A stretch of 64,000 nucleotides of DNA from Clostridia bacterium (GCA_017559445.1 JAFYSJ010000017.1:1-64000); one strand, 5' to 3'; counted from the first letter of the stretch, positions 1-9,073 are shown. Numbers and translations are program-made. The notes: a model not told the origin generated them from the letters alone.

Positions 1-134
1 TAGAAGGACTTAACAACAAAATAAAGGTAGCCAAGCGCGTAGGCTATGGCTACCGTGATGATGACTACTTTTTTACTCTGGTTCGTTACTTGTCGCTACC
101 AGCATCTTTTATTTCACTCCCACAAAAAATGTGA
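1..134 (+). mobile_element. C-terminal end of an ISL3-like transposase (cut by window start)
   Basis: An open frame enters from the left edge (codons from position 3) and stops with TGA at 132-134. It encodes about 43 residues beginning EGLNNKIKVAKRVGYGYRDD, which I recognise as the conserved tail of ISL3-family DDE transposases (the E of the catalytic triad lies just before the NNKIK motif). The rest of the element is outside the window, so completeness cannot be judged. The 100 bases after the stop hold no obvious gene and may include the right inverted repeat. Confidence 0.75.
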
Positions 135-234
135 AGAACCATAATATTAGATAGATTTATGTTGGAGCGTCTGTACTTTGTTGAAGAGTATTGGCGCTCT
201 TTGTGATTTATTATCATTTTTTTAGGAGGAGATT

Positions 235-1047
235 ATGAAAAAAAGACATATATTAATATTTATAGTCTGTTCTTTGTTCCTCATGATAGGCCTGCTATCT
301 GGATGCGCATTTAATGGAACTATCGATGTGACTATTAATGCTGAAGATTATATAAATTATAAGTGTTACGATTATCATCTTGTGTGTCTTGATGCATATA
401 GCAAGGCAGACAGTACGTACATTGAGGGGGAAAGAACAAAGAATTTAGTATACTTTAGAAAACCTGTAGCTGAATCTGATAAACAATTTGTTTGTGCGAG
501 AGATGGCAGTCTTTTTGCAGAGAGGGAATATTTTGTAATGCAGAATCCAGAGGATTATATTGATGTTTTACAGGAATGGACAGTCAAAAAAATAGAATTT
601 TACTATAGAGATCTAGATTTCAGCGATCCTCAAAATAACGCAAAACCAGATTATCGAGATACTGCTTTAAAGCCAACCGAAATTATAGCGACTACAAATG
701 ATTCTATAATTGTTAATCAGCTTTTAGATGCTATAGTGAAACCGGAAATTTGTGAACCATATGTTTTCGACGATGAAAATCATAAAGAAAGCATTAAACC
801 AGGATTATTCAATTATATATTGTATATACGAGTATATTTTAATGAATCCGATGTTATTGTATGGGAAACAGATGTAAGAAGTTATGTTGTATGGGAAACA
901 CAGGAACGAGATATTGTTATAGATGTCGGAAAAGCGTTTTTTGATGATGCTTTTGACAGAAATCGTCAATGGGTTGCTATTAATTCACAGCAGGATTTAT
1001 ATCAATGGATTTCAAATTCTATTGATGAAACAAAATTAGATAAATAG
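235..1047 (+). CDS. Predicted lipoprotein of unknown function
   Basis: This 270-residue protein starts at an ATG preceded by a strong TTAGGAGGAG ribosome site. The N-terminus has three basic residues, a hydrophobic core and a lipobox ending LLSGC at residues 21-25, so it should be a diacylglyceryl-anchored surface lipoprotein. The remainder is acidic and tyrosine-rich with no motif I recognise. It stands alone between an IS end and a terminator hairpin at 1056-1091, and its codons are AT-richer than those of the ligase downstream, which fits acquired or fast-evolving cargo beside the transposase. Function unknown. Confidence 0.8.
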   Translation: MKKRHILIFIVCSLFLMIGLLSGCAFNGTIDVTINAEDYINYKCYDYHLVCLDAYSKADSTYIEGERTKNLVYFRKPVAESDKQFVCARDGSLFAEREYFVMQNPEDYIDVLQEWTVKKIEFYYRDLDFSDPQNNAKPDYRDTALKPTEIIATTNDSIIVNQLLDAIVKPEICEPYVFDDENHKESIKPGLFNYILYIRVYFNESDVIVWETDVRSYVVWETQERDIVIDVGKAFFDDAFDRNRQWVAINSQQDLYQWISNSIDETKLDK

Positions 1048-1055
1048 TTAAAACG

Positions 1056-1091
1056 AAGGTGTAATTGGAGAAATCCGGTTACACCTTTTTC
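1056..1091 (+). terminator. Intrinsic terminator after the lipoprotein gene
   Basis: A 9-bp perfect stem AAGGTGTAA / TTACACCTT (1056-1064 with 1079-1087) is followed by a T-rich run, directly after the stop codon at 1047. Confidence 0.8.
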
Positions 1092-1140
1092 TTTACCTAG
1101 GAATTTATGTATCCGTAGTGCATAGCATCTATAGACCATT

Positions 1141-1212
1141 GGACCAAAGAGACAAACACCAAACACCCAACACCAAACACCAAACACTAGATGCGAAGCA
1201 TCTTTGGGTCGT
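1141..1212. repeat. CCAAACA short tandem repeat and one CTAG hairpin unit
   Basis: About 36 bases of CCAAACA-like heptads (near 1152-1188) run into CACTAG followed by the hairpin GATGC GAA GCATC (about 1190-1202). The linker and hairpin match one unit of the large array family found at 11795, 13143, 17793, 36332, 37631 and 54779. Flanking GACCAAAGA and TCTTTGGGTC make an outer inverted repeat. Confidence 0.6.
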
Positions 1213-1274
1213 TCCAAAGTAATGGATATACACTAACCATTTTTACTTTTGATTGCTCAAATGCAAAGCAGTAG

Positions 1275-1302
1275 TTGAAGTTTCAACAGTTTAGTTTATA
1301 AT
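1275..1302 (+). promoter_or_regulatory. Promoter for the acyl-CoA ligase gene
   Basis: TTGAAG (1275-1280), a 16-base spacer and a perfect TATAAT (1297-1302) lie 77 bases before the ATG at 1379. Confidence 0.65.
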
Positions 1303-1378
1303 GAGTTTACATTAAGCATACATTTGAAATATTCCGCACATTGCATTCATATACAGATACACAAGAAAGGACTCCCTT

Positions 1379-3067
1379 ATGAAGAAGACAGATTACGAGA
1401 AGTTCCTCAAAAAGGCGTATAAGGCACAGAGACACGAATCCTTCAAGGACATCGTTTATAATTGTGCAGAGAAATTTGCAGATGAGTTAGCATTCCAGAT
1501 CAGAAAGGGCAAGGATGAATATAGGTTCATCACTTTTGCCGAGGTTAAGGAAAGATTCCTTAGGGTTTGCAACTACCTTTTGGACCAGAAATTAGAGGGC
1601 CAGTGCATTGCCATGGTAGGCCCTAACTCTAGCGACTGGTGTATGTCATATTTGGCAGCAGCCACAGTTGGTGTGGCAGTTCCTTTGGACAAGGAGCTCC
1701 ATGTAAACGACGTGGAGAACTTTGTTAAGACAGCAGATTGTAAGTTACTTTTCGCACCAAGTCAGACAATTGCTAAGCTTAAGGAGGCAGGTCTTACGGG
1801 AGTGACTTTCGTGGACTGGGATCAGGTGAAGGAAATAGAGGACAACTATTCTGCAGATGCAACAGGCGTGGATGCATTGCCTGTTCCTACAAAGGACGAA
1901 ATGAGAGTGCTCATTTTCACTTCCGGCACAAGCGGCAAGGCAAAGGGTGTTTGCCTTTCTCAGCACAACATTTGCTCCAACATCTATGGCACAAGCCGCA
2001 TGGTAGGCATCAAGACTGCAGATAAGACATTGTCCATTTTGCCTTTGCATCACACATACGAATGTACGTTGGGATTCATGACAGTTTTCTCTAACGGCGG
2101 TGGCATCTCCTTTGCAGATGGCCTTACACGTGTTGCACAGAATATGGCAGAGTACCAGCCCTCTATTATTGTTGTGGTTCCTGCACTTTTGCAGGTTTTG
2201 GACAGCAGACTTTCCAAGAGCTTGGCCACAAAGGTTCCAGAAAAATACAAGAAGCATTTTGAGACTTTAACCATTGCTGAGGCCATGGCAAAGTGCCCCT
2301 TCTTTGTGCAGGCAGCCATCCGCGGCAAGGTTAAGAAACAGTTCGGTGGCAAGCTTAGGCTCATTATCGTGGGCGGCGCTGAGGTTAGCCCCCATCTGGT
2401 AGAGGATTTCAATTCCTTGGGTTTCCGCACGCTTCAGGGATATGGCCTTACAGAGTGCTCACCTTTGCTTGTTGGTAACAACGACTTCTACCTTAAGGCA
2501 GATTCCACAGGTTTGGCAATTCCAGGTGTAACAGTTAAGATTGACGAGCCCAACGAAGAGGGCATCGGCGAGATTTTGGCAACTGGCGAAAACATAATGC
2601 TTGGTTACTACGAGGACCCAGAGGCAAACGCTGCAGTTTTCACTGAGGATGGTTTCTTCCGCACAGGTGATTTGGGGCGCATCGACGACCAGGGATATGT
2701 GTACATCACAGGCCGCAAAAAGAACGTAATCGTAACATCCAACGGTAAGAACATTTACCCCGAGGAACTGGAGTCTAGACTTCAGCAGTACGACATAGTG
2801 CAGGAGTGTTTGGTTGTGGCAGCTAAGGACAAGAATAGCGAGACCTGCGTTAAGGCTAAGGTTTACCCCAACGTGGCAGTAATCACCGAGAAGCTTGGTC
2901 ACGAGCCCACATACGAAGAACAGGAAAAGATGGTGGTGGAAATGGTGGCTGAGATAAACGGCCAGGTTGCACCGTACAAGAGAATTAGAATCACCGAGGT
3001 TTTGCGAACAGAGTTGGAGAAGACAACTACTCGCAAGATCAAGAGATTCGGCAACAATTTGTTGTAA
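1379..3067 (+). CDS. AMP-forming acyl-CoA ligase (long-chain fatty-acid--CoA ligase family)
   Basis: The 562-residue product is an ANL-superfamily adenylating enzyme. Visible signatures are the phosphate-binding loop IFTSGTSGKAKG (about residues 178-189), the YGLTECSPL motif (about 354-362), the TGDLGRID core and the C-terminal hinge/lysine region ITGRKKNVIVTSNGKNIYPE. Such enzymes activate a carboxylic acid with ATP and pass the acyl-adenylate to CoA or another thiol. Length fits the FadD-like long-chain acyl-CoA synthetase group, but the acyl substrate cannot be read from sequence. It is a single-gene transcript: promoter at 1275-1302, GAAAGGA ribosome site, terminator just after the stop. 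Confidence 0.9.
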   Translation: MKKTDYEKFLKKAYKAQRHESFKDIVYNCAEKFADELAFQIRKGKDEYRFITFAEVKERFLRVCNYLLDQKLEGQCIAMVGPNSSDWCMSYLAAATVGVAVPLDKELHVNDVENFVKTADCKLLFAPSQTIAKLKEAGLTGVTFVDWDQVKEIEDNYSADATGVDALPVPTKDEMRVLIFTSGTSGKAKGVCLSQHNICSNIYGTSRMVGIKTADKTLSILPLHHTYECTLGFMTVFSNGGGISFADGLTRVAQNMAEYQPSIIVVVPALLQVLDSRLSKSLATKVPEKYKKHFETLTIAEAMAKCPFFVQAAIRGKVKKQFGGKLRLIIVGGAEVSPHLVEDFNSLGFRTLQGYGLTECSPLLVGNNDFYLKADSTGLAIPGVTVKIDEPNEEGIGEILATGENIMLGYYEDPEANAAVFTEDGFFRTGDLGRIDDQGYVYITGRKKNVIVTSNGKNIYPEELESRLQQYDIVQECLVVAAKDKNSETCVKAKVYPNVAVITEKLGHEPTYEEQEKMVVEMVAEINGQVAPYKRIRITEVLRTELEKTTTRKIKRFGNNLL

Positions 3068-3072
3068 AAAAA

Positions 3073-3101
3073 TACCCTCCCTAGGACCAAGGGAGGGTTT
3101 T
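3073..3101 (+). terminator. Intrinsic terminator after the acyl-CoA ligase
   Basis: Stem ACCCTCCC / GGGAGGGT with a T run, six bases after the stop codon. It also lies just beyond the end of the convergent DUF1232 gene. Confidence 0.85.
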
Positions 3102-3104
3102 GTG

Positions 3105-3470
3105 TTAAAGGATAGCCTTCAAAATCAAGAAAATTAGTAGTGCCCACACCAGAATAATGAAGATGGAATAGTACCATTTCTCAGGCTTGCCATCTTTCCA
3201 CATGTCCTGGGCCTGTTTCCTATATTCTTCGAACACATCGTGGGGGATGAACTTAATAGTTAATGCCACAAGGGCGGGAAGGATAATCAAATCATCCAAA
3301 TAGCCCAAAACAGGAATGAAATCGGGGATAAAATCTATGGGAGACAGGGCATATATCACCGTAAGAGCAGCGAACAACTTGGCATACCAAGGAGTTTTCT
3401 TGTCCTTTAGGGCGAGAAACACGGCTGGAATATCTGTTTTAAGTTGTTTTGCCTTTTTTTTAAGTGACAT
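3105..3470 (-). CDS. DUF1232 (YkvA-like) small membrane protein
   Basis: I take the start as the ATG at 3470 (MSLKKKAKQLK...), giving 121 residues. A longer upstream reading frame exists but lacks a ribosome site and family similarity. The core WYAKLFAALTVIYALSPIDF followed by IPVLGYLDDLIILPALVAL is the hallmark of DUF1232/YkvA proteins: a short amphipathic membrane hairpin with the SPIDxIPDxxPxxGxxDD signature. A further C-terminal hydrophobic segment (about residues 100-120) is probably transmembrane. Cellular role is not established. It has its own minus-strand promoter at 3511-3539 and converges on the ligase. Confidence 0.8.
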   Translation of the reverse strand: MSLKKKAKQLKTDIPAVFLALKDKKTPWYAKLFAALTVIYALSPIDFIPDFIPVLGYLDDLIILPALVALTIKFIPHDVFEEYRKQAQDMWKDGKPEKWYYSIFIILVWALLIFLILKAIL

Positions 3471-3510
3471 GGAATATGAAATCTCTCTTAACAAGGTAAT
3501 AGATAAGTTT

Positions 3511-3539
3511 ATTGTATCACAAGAGTTATATGTGCGTAA
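3511..3539 (-). promoter_or_regulatory. Promoter for the DUF1232 gene
   Basis: On the minus strand TTACGC (3534-3539), a 17-base spacer and TACAAT (3511-3516) lie about 40 bases before the start at 3470. Confidence 0.5.
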
Positions 3540-3548
3540 GAAAGCAAA

Positions 3549-3634
3549 TTCTACTGAACAATTTGACAAAGTAGCGTAAAAGTTTTCAGTATACTGAACA
3601 AAAAGATGGACAAACATCAAAGTTTTCAGTAGAA
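3549..3634 (+). promoter_or_regulatory. Clustered TTCAGTA-type inverted repeats upstream of the AAA ATPase
   Basis: A perfect 14-base palindrome TTCAGTATACTGAA (3585-3598) is flanked by TTCTACTGAA (3549-3558) and its exact reverse complement TTCAGTAGAA (3625-3634). A TTGACA (3563-3568) lies inside the cluster, but no TATAAT sits at ideal spacing. The arrangement looks like multiple binding sites for one dimeric repressor at the ATPase promoter. Confidence 0.45.
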
Positions 3635-3654
3635 TTTGGGTAAGAGGTGATAAA

Positions 3655-4836
3655 ATGATTAAGAGAGAACACTATATCAATCAAATAAGACCATTTTATG
3701 AGTCCGATTTAATCAAGATCATTACTGGAATTCGTCGTAGCGGTAAATCTGTTATTCTTGAACAGATTATGGATGAAGTGCGCTCTAAGACAGATAATAT
3801 TATTTATCTTAATTTTGAAGACAAGAGAACATCTATAAATATAAACGATAGCCAGCAGCTTATTGAATATGTAGAGGCAAACCGAGGAGAGGGCAAGTGC
3901 TACTTGTTCTTTGACGAAATACAGACCCTCACAGGTTGGCAGGATGCTTGTAAGACATTGCGCCTTTATAACAATTCCCTCTTTATCACAGGATCTAATT
4001 CCAAACTTCTCTCAGGAGAATTTACCAAAGAACTTTCAGGTAGATATGTTGCTTTTAGAGTGCGCCCATTTGTTTATAAGGAAATTGTGGAATACTGCAA
4101 GGAACTTGAGGTAGAACCCTCTGTGGCTGATTATCTTGTATGGGGAGGATTCCCTAAGAGATTTGAATTCCAAGATCAGGGGGCACAGACAAGATATCTT
4201 GAGGACTTGGACGATACTATCGTAATAAACGATTTGATGAATAGATATAAGATTCGTCGCGATAGATTGTTTAAGAGTTTGGTTAATTTTGTGCTGCGTA
4301 GTAACAGCCGCATTTTCTCTGCAAATTCCATTTGTGACTATATTAAGCAGGAAAATGAGAAGTGTTCAGTAAATACTGTGCTGAAATACTTGAGTTATTT
4401 AGAAGAGGCCTACATTATAGAATCGGTAAAGCTTTACTCCACCAAGGTAAAGAGAGAACTGATTTTCTACTCTAAGCTATACAATGCAGATGTATCTTTT
4501 AACTCAATCCGTTCCATAAACAATAGATATGATGTTACACATAACATGGAGAATATTGTATATAACGAATTGGTTTATATGGGATATGAAGTCTATGTGT
4601 ATGATAACCACGGCAAGGAAATTGATTTTGTTGCAACAAAGGATAACAAGCAGTACTTCATTCAGGTTGCGTATAGCGTAGTTGAGGATAAGGCATATAA
4701 GAGAGAGTTTGGTGCTTTTGAAAATATGGGCAATCTATCTCAGAAAATAGTAATCACAAATGACGAAGTAGACTATTCCACAAGCACTGTTCGTCACATT
4801 AAGTTCAAGGATTTCCTGATGATGGAATCTTTGTAA
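3655..4836 (+). CDS. AAA_14/DUF4143-type ATPase
   Basis: This 393-residue protein has an N-terminal Walker A ITGIRRSGKSV (about residues 23-33), Walker B CYLFFDEIQ (about 82-90), a sensor motif FITGSNSKLLSGE, and a C-terminal region with KEIDFVATKD that resembles the degenerate PD-(D/E)XK fold of DUF4143. These P-loop proteins are common and mobile in anaerobes and their physiological role is unclear. The start ATG is preceded by AAGAGGTGAT. A symmetrical terminator follows at 4851-4880. A second, divergent relative lies at 25608-26831. Confidence 0.85.
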   Translation: MIKREHYINQIRPFYESDLIKIITGIRRSGKSVILEQIMDEVRSKTDNIIYLNFEDKRTSININDSQQLIEYVEANRGEGKCYLFFDEIQTLTGWQDACKTLRLYNNSLFITGSNSKLLSGEFTKELSGRYVAFRVRPFVYKEIVEYCKELEVEPSVADYLVWGGFPKRFEFQDQGAQTRYLEDLDDTIVINDLMNRYKIRRDRLFKSLVNFVLRSNSRIFSANSICDYIKQENEKCSVNTVLKYLSYLEEAYIIESVKLYSTKVKRELIFYSKLYNADVSFNSIRSINNRYDVTHNMENIVYNELVYMGYEVYVYDNHGKEIDFVATKDNKQYFIQVAYSVVEDKAYKREFGAFENMGNLSQKIVITNDEVDYSTSTVRHIKFKDFLMMESL

Positions 4837-4850
4837 ACTAGCGCAAATAC

Positions 4851-4880
4851 AAAAAACTAGCGACTATTCGCTAGTTTTTT
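4851..4880. terminator. Bidirectional terminator between ATPase and phoU
   Basis: Perfect stem AAAAAACTAGCG / CGCTAGTTTTTT with a 6-base loop. The A and T tracts allow termination from both strands. Confidence 0.85.
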
Positions 4881-4896
4881 GCTTTGTTACTGTCCT

Positions 4897-5541
4897 TTAT
4901 GCATCCTTGTGGATTCCAGATACTACATAAATAACCCATTCTGCAATGTTTGTGGCATGGTCTGCAATTCGCTCCAAGTACTTTGCGATCATGAGCAAAT
5001 CAAGGGCAACCTCGCCGTCTGAATAGTTATTTGCAATTCTTCCGATAATGTCGCTTTTAACATCCTTAAAGTAGCTGTCTACAATGTCGTCGTCCCTGAG
5101 CACCTGCTGTGCCATGTCCATGTCCTTTTTCACAAAGGCGTCCACGCTGTTGGTAACCATTCTAATGGTTGAATTAGCCATTTCTTCTATCAGGTCCATA
5201 CCATCCAGGGAATGTCCCTTAAGGAAGGTGATAATCTCGGCAATATCCTCAATCTGGTCGCCGATTCGCTCCATGTCTGTGATGATTTTAAGTGCGGAAG
5301 AAATAAGGCGCAAGTCACGTGCCACTGGCTGCTGGTGCAGGAGAAGCTTCATGCAGCGACTCTCAACGTCTCTTTCCATCTGGTCGATTACGCCACAGTT
5401 AGACCTTACTGTGATCGCCAACTCCACGTCTCCTGTGTGAAGGGCTCTGTATACGTCTACTAAGCAATTTTCACAGGCAGAACCCATCTCAATAATTTCT
5501 CTATTTAATTCAAAAAGTTGTTCGTCAAAGCGGTTTCTCAT
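4897..5541 (-). CDS. phoU: Phosphate transport regulator PhoU
   Basis: The 214-residue protein shows the two-repeat three-helix PhoU pattern, with a metal-site-like ERIGDQIEDIAE (about residues 90-101) in the first half and YLERIADHATNIAE (about 187-200) in the second. PhoU couples the state of the Pst transporter to the Pho two-component system and restrains uptake. It is the last gene of pstS-pstC-pstA-pstB-phoU on the minus strand, 9 bases after pstB, with an AAGGAG ribosome site. No PhoR/PhoP pair is present in this window. Confidence 0.95.
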   Translation of the reverse strand: MRNRFDEQLFELNREIIEMGSACENCLVDVYRALHTGDVELAITVRSNCGVIDQMERDVESRCMKLLLHQQPVARDLRLISSALKIITDMERIGDQIEDIAEIITFLKGHSLDGMDLIEEMANSTIRMVTNSVDAFVKKDMDMAQQVLRDDDIVDSYFKDVKSDIIGRIANNYSDGEVALDLLMIAKYLERIADHATNIAEWVIYVVSGIHKDA

Positions 5542-5550
5542 GGGGTCTCC

Positions 5551-6306
5551 TTATCCAAATCTACCTGTAATGTAATCTTCTGTTCTCTTGTCCTGGGGTT
5601 GGGAGAAAATGTCATCAGTCTTGCCAAACTCCACCAATTCGCCCAAAAGGAAAAACGCTGTGTAATCGGAAACTCTAACTGCCTGCTGCATGTTATGTGT
5701 AACCATTACAATGGTGTACTTTTTCTTAAGCTCAGTTACCAACTCCTCGATTTTCAAGGTGGAAATTGGGTCCAAAGCAGATGTGGGCTCGTCCATCAAG
5801 AGGATCTTAGGTTCCACAGCAAGTGCTCTTGCAATACACAGTCTCTGCTGCTGACCACCAGACATGCCCAAGGCATTCTTTTTGAGCCTATCCTTAACCT
5901 CGTCCCAGATGGCAGCATCCCTTAAGGCGCGCTCCACAATTTCGTCAAGCTGCATCTTGTTTGTAATGCCGTGGGTGCGAGGACCGTATGCAACGTTATC
6001 GTAAATGCTCATGGGGAAGGGGTTGGGCTTTTGGAAAACCATGCCGATTTCCTTGCGCAAATGGTTAATGTCGGTTTCCTTAGAGAAAATGTTTGTCCCC
6101 TGGTATCTTATGTCGCCTGTGATTTTCACATTGGGGATAAGGTCGTTCATGCGATTCAAAGTCTTAAGGAAAGTGGACTTTCCGCAACCAGATGGGCCGA
6201 TGAAGGCAGTAATGCTGTTTTCGGGAATCTGAATATTCACATTTTTAATGGCGTGGTGGTCACCATACCAGAGGTTCATATCTTTAACTGTGAGAATATT
6301 GCTCAT
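5551..6306 (-). CDS. pstB: Phosphate ABC transporter ATPase PstB
   Basis: A 251-residue ABC ATPase with Walker [13 protein letters not shown] (about residues 35-46), Q-loop, signature [17 protein letters not shown], Walker [14 protein letters not shown] and the H-loop MVTHNM. The segment around [12 protein letters not shown] and the [10 protein letters not shown] context are typical of PstB. It energises phosphate import through PstC/PstA. Its start overlaps the pstA stop by 4 bases (ATGA), indicating translational coupling. Confidence 0.97.
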   Translation of the reverse strand: MSNILTVKDMNLWYGDHHAIKNVNIQIPENSITAFIGPSGCGKSTFLKTLNRMNDLIPNVKITGDIRYQGTNIFSKETDINHLRKEIGMVFQKPNPFPMSIYDNVAYGPRTHGITNKMQLDEIVERALRDAAIWDEVKDRLKKNALGMSGGQQQRLCIARALAVEPKILLMDEPTSALDPISTLKIEELVTELKKKYTIVMVTHNMQQAVRVSDYTAFFLLGELVEFGKTDDIFSQPQDKRTEDYITGRFG

Positions 6307-7157
6307 TGAGTTCTCCTTTTTGCAAAATGTTTTTGTACTAAGGTGGCTTCGAAGTTAATAACAAGGGTTAAGATCATGAGGATGGCTGCGATGGCAAAGG
6401 CTACGCCAAATTCTCCACGCTCCTTTGCGTATACGTAAAGTGCCACAGTAAGGGTAGCGCCTGGAGCTGCAAGGCCCTCGATGATTCCGTTAAGGGCGTG
6501 GGCAAAACCTGCGGTAAAGAGCAGGGCGGCAGACTCGCCTAAAATACGACCTACTGACAAAATGCATCCTGTAACTACGCCGTCAACGCAACCTGGCAGA
6601 ACAACTGTGCGAACCACTCTCCATTTGCCAGCGCCAAGACCAAAGGCACCTTCGCGGTAGGACTGAGGAACTGTTTTAAGGCTTTCCTGAGTTGTACGCA
6701 TTATGGTTGGCAGGTTCATGATAACTAATGTCAAAGCACCTGAAATAAGGCTTGTTCCAAAGGTGTTAGAAAACAGCAACATACCAACGAGGCCGTAGAT
6801 AATAGATGGAATACCAGACAATGTTTCAGCAGCAAACTCTATGATTTCCACAACCTTTTTGTTGGAAGCGTACTCTGTAAGGTAGATGGCTGCGCCTACT
6901 CCCAAGGGGAGAACCAGGGCCAATGTGGCGATAACGATGTAAATCGTGTTAAGAATGTCAGGCAGGATACCGATTGACTCAGTTAAGTAGCTTGGTTTAG
7001 TGGTCAGGAACTCCCATGAGATGTTAGGGACACCTTGAACTAGTACGTATATTAAGAAAAACAGAACTAAGGAGCCTGTTAAGCCTGTGGAGATAATCAT
7101 CAAGGCTCGCATTAGGAGTTCAAAGGATTTTCTCTTGAATGTTAAAGATTTTCCCAT
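6303..7157 (-). CDS. pstA: Phosphate ABC transporter permease PstA
   Basis: The 284-residue membrane protein has about six hydrophobic segments, and the EAA-like cytoplasmic loop [20 protein letters not shown] (about residues 167-186) docks PstB. With PstC it forms the phosphate channel. It overlaps pstB by 4 bases and follows pstC by 6 bases. Confidence 0.95.
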   Translation of the reverse strand: MGKSLTFKRKSFELLMRALMIISTGLTGSLVLFFLIYVLVQGVPNISWEFLTTKPSYLTESIGILPDILNTIYIVIATLALVLPLGVGAAIYLTEYASNKKVVEIIEFAAETLSGIPSIIYGLVGMLLFSNTFGTSLISGALTLVIMNLPTIMRTTQESLKTVPQSYREGAFGLGAGKWRVVRTVVLPGCVDGVVTGCILSVGRILGESAALLFTAGFAHALNGIIEGLAAPGATLTVALYVYAKERGEFGVAFAIAAILMILTLVINFEATLVQKHFAKRRTQ

Positions 7158-7163
7158 GTAGGT

Positions 7164-8030
7164 TTATGTCCTTTCTCTCTTGAGGAAGAAGTTTAGGGTA
7201 ACGTTGATCATCATGATGAACAAAAACAGAACTAGTGCAATGGAGAACAAGGCCTGTCTCTGAAGTCCGCTGGAGTAGGACATTTCAGTGGAAACTGCAG
7301 TGGTCAAAAAGCGAACGCTCTGGAACAGGGAGTTTGGCATGTTGGGCACATTACCTGCTACCATCATAACTGCCATGGCCTCTCCAATGGCCCTACCTAC
7401 GCCCAGCACTACCGCTGCAGCAATACCGCTTTTGGCGGCTGGAACAGATACCTTGAAGAAAGTCTCAATAGGTGTTGCTCCTAGGGCCAAGGAAGCATCC
7501 TCATACTCCTTTGGTACTGCATCTAGGGCAGTGATGGACATTTTGATAATAGATGGCAGGATCATAATGGCCAGTACGATAATGGAGGCCAGCAAACTTG
7601 CTCCATCTGGCACATTGAATATCTGGCGGATTGCAGGGACCAAAACCAGCATACCCACAAGGCCGTACACAACAGAAGGAATGCCTGCCAGCAAGCTAAC
7701 TGCTGATTCCATAACAGCCTTTACCTTAGGTGGTGCAAGCTTGGACAAGAACACTGCAGTCATAAAGCCAATTGGAACTCCAAGTACTACAGCACCTGCA
7801 GTTCCGTAGATGCTGGTGAGGATAAAGGGAAGTATGCCGTATGCAGGGTCGCTAGTTGTGGGGGCCCACTCCTTGCCAAAAAGGAAGTCGATTAAGCCTA
7901 TTTCCTTAATAGCAGGTATTCCTGATATAACCAGGTAAACTGTGATTAAGAGAACGCATCCCACGGCGATTAGTCCTAAAACTAAGAAGAGGCCGTGGAT
8001 GAACTTTTCCATCATTTGATTTTTGTACAT
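7164..8030 (-). CDS. pstC: Phosphate ABC transporter permease PstC
   Basis: This 288-residue permease has six predicted membrane segments and the EAA loop KEYEDASLALGATPIETFFK (about residues 174-193). The N-terminus MYKNQMMEKFIHG leads into the first membrane helix, as in the family. The start is preceded by AAGGAATCCTT and lies 24 bases after pstS. It pairs with PstA for high-affinity phosphate import. Confidence 0.95.
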   Translation of the reverse strand: MYKNQMMEKFIHGLFLVLGLIAVGCVLLITVYLVISGIPAIKEIGLIDFLFGKEWAPTTSDPAYGILPFILTSIYGTAGAVVLGVPIGFMTAVFLSKLAPPKVKAVMESAVSLLAGIPSVVYGLVGMLVLVPAIRQIFNVPDGASLLASIIVLAIMILPSIIKMSITALDAVPKEYEDASLALGATPIETFFKVSVPAAKSGIAAAVVLGVGRAIGEAMAVMMVAGNVPNMPNSLFQSVRFLTTAVSTEMSYSSGLQRQALFSIALVLFLFIMMINVTLNFFLKRERT

Positions 8031-8054
8031 AAGGATTCCTTGTTCTCCAGTGAA

Positions 8055-8855
8055 TTAGTTAGCTGGAACTACACCAGATGCAGAGATAATGTCTCTAGCT
8101 GCGCTGGATGTGATGAAGTCAAAGAATTTCTGTGCAGACTCAGTGAGAGCAGTGTCAGCCTTAGTTACCAAAACGAAGGGGCGCTGTACAGAATATGTGC
8201 CAGCCTTGATTGTTTCCTCAGATGGGAGCACACCGTTTACAGATACAACCTTAACAGTTGCCTTAATGGAGGCAACAGATGCATATCCGATGGCTGCAGG
8301 GTTCTGAGAAACAGTTGTAATAACGTCGCCTGTGGATGTGAGCTCCTGACGGTACTGGCAAGCATCCTTAGTGCCTGTAACGGACTCAAAGCCCTCTCTT
8401 GTACCAGAACTTGCCTCACGACCAATGAGTACGATCTCAAGATCCTGTCCACCAATCTGGGACCAGTTAGTAATCTCGCCCTTGTAAATCTTGGCGATTG
8501 TCTCGAGGCTCAAGTCAGAAATTGGGTTATTGGGGTTAAGGATAATGGCAATGCCATCGTAAGCAAGGACTGTGGATGTAAGGCCAGCTGCCTTTTCGGA
8601 ATCCTTAAGGTCACGGGAGGACAAACCGATGTCGCAACGACCTTCCAACACAGCCTGAATGCCTGTGCCAGATCCTGTGGGATTATATGTAAAACTGATG
8701 CCTGTATCGTTCTGGAAAGCCTCTCCAAGGGAGCCGATTACGAGTTCCATGGAAGTGGAACCGTCTGTAGATACAGTTTCAGTGGAACCTCCGCATCCTG
8801 TAAGCGCAGCGAAAGCCAATGTAGAAACTAAAATAATCGCAAATAACTTCTTCAT
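8055..8855 (-). CDS. pstS: Phosphate-binding lipoprotein PstS
   Basis: The 266-residue precursor has a lipobox ending LAFAALTGCGG near residue 21 and the phosphate-binding motifs STSMELVIGSL, YNPTGSGTGIQAVLEG and REASSGTREGFE typical of PstS. It captures phosphate outside the membrane and delivers it to PstC/PstA. It is the first gene of the operon with a GAAAGGAGA ribosome site, and repeated TTTTACAC motifs upstream (8914-8957) suggest PhoP control. Confidence 0.96.
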   Translation of the reverse strand: MKKLFAIILVSTLAFAALTGCGGSTETVSTDGSTSMELVIGSLGEAFQNDTGISFTYNPTGSGTGIQAVLEGRCDIGLSSRDLKDSEKAAGLTSTVLAYDGIAIILNPNNPISDLSLETIAKIYKGEITNWSQIGGQDLEIVLIGREASSGTREGFESVTGTKDACQYRQELTSTGDVITTVSQNPAAIGYASVASIKATVKVVSVNGVLPSEETIKAGTYSVQRPFVLVTKADTALTESAQKFFDFITSSAARDIISASGVVPAN

Positions 8856-8913
8856 ATCAATGTCTCCTTTCAGACACGAGTATTATGATTTTCAAATTCA
8901 TTCTAATTTTGGG

Positions 8914-8957
8914 GTGTAAAATCCAAAACATAGGTCGTGTAAAATCCTTGTGAAAAT
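8914..8957 (-). promoter_or_regulatory. Pho-box-like direct repeats upstream of pstS
   Basis: Reading the minus strand there are two identical GGATTTTACAC repeats (8914-8924 and 8937-8947) and a third related ATTTTCACAA (about 8949-8957). Firmicute PhoP binds direct repeats of TT(A/T/C)ACA. The sites lie about 60-100 bases upstream of the pstS start, as expected for activation. Confidence 0.55.
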
Positions 8958-9026
8958 CTGGAGAAAAAGATTTTACATTACTTTATGTGTTCAACAGTTA
9001 GAAGTTACGAGGATTTGGCAACAAAA

Positions 9027-9053
9027 AAAGGAAGGCCAATTTGACCTTCCTTT
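9027..9053 (-). terminator. Terminator of the antiporter gene
   Basis: Stem AAAGGAAGG / CCTTCCTTT. On the minus strand it is followed by a T-rich run. It lies just past the antiporter stop at 9074. Confidence 0.8.
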
Positions 9054-9073
9054 GTCGTATATTGTGAATTAAA

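Noticed and set aside
135-234. IS right-end inverted repeat
   Set aside because: A GGCGCTCTTT-like sequence is present, but the left end is outside the window, so a repeat cannot be verified.
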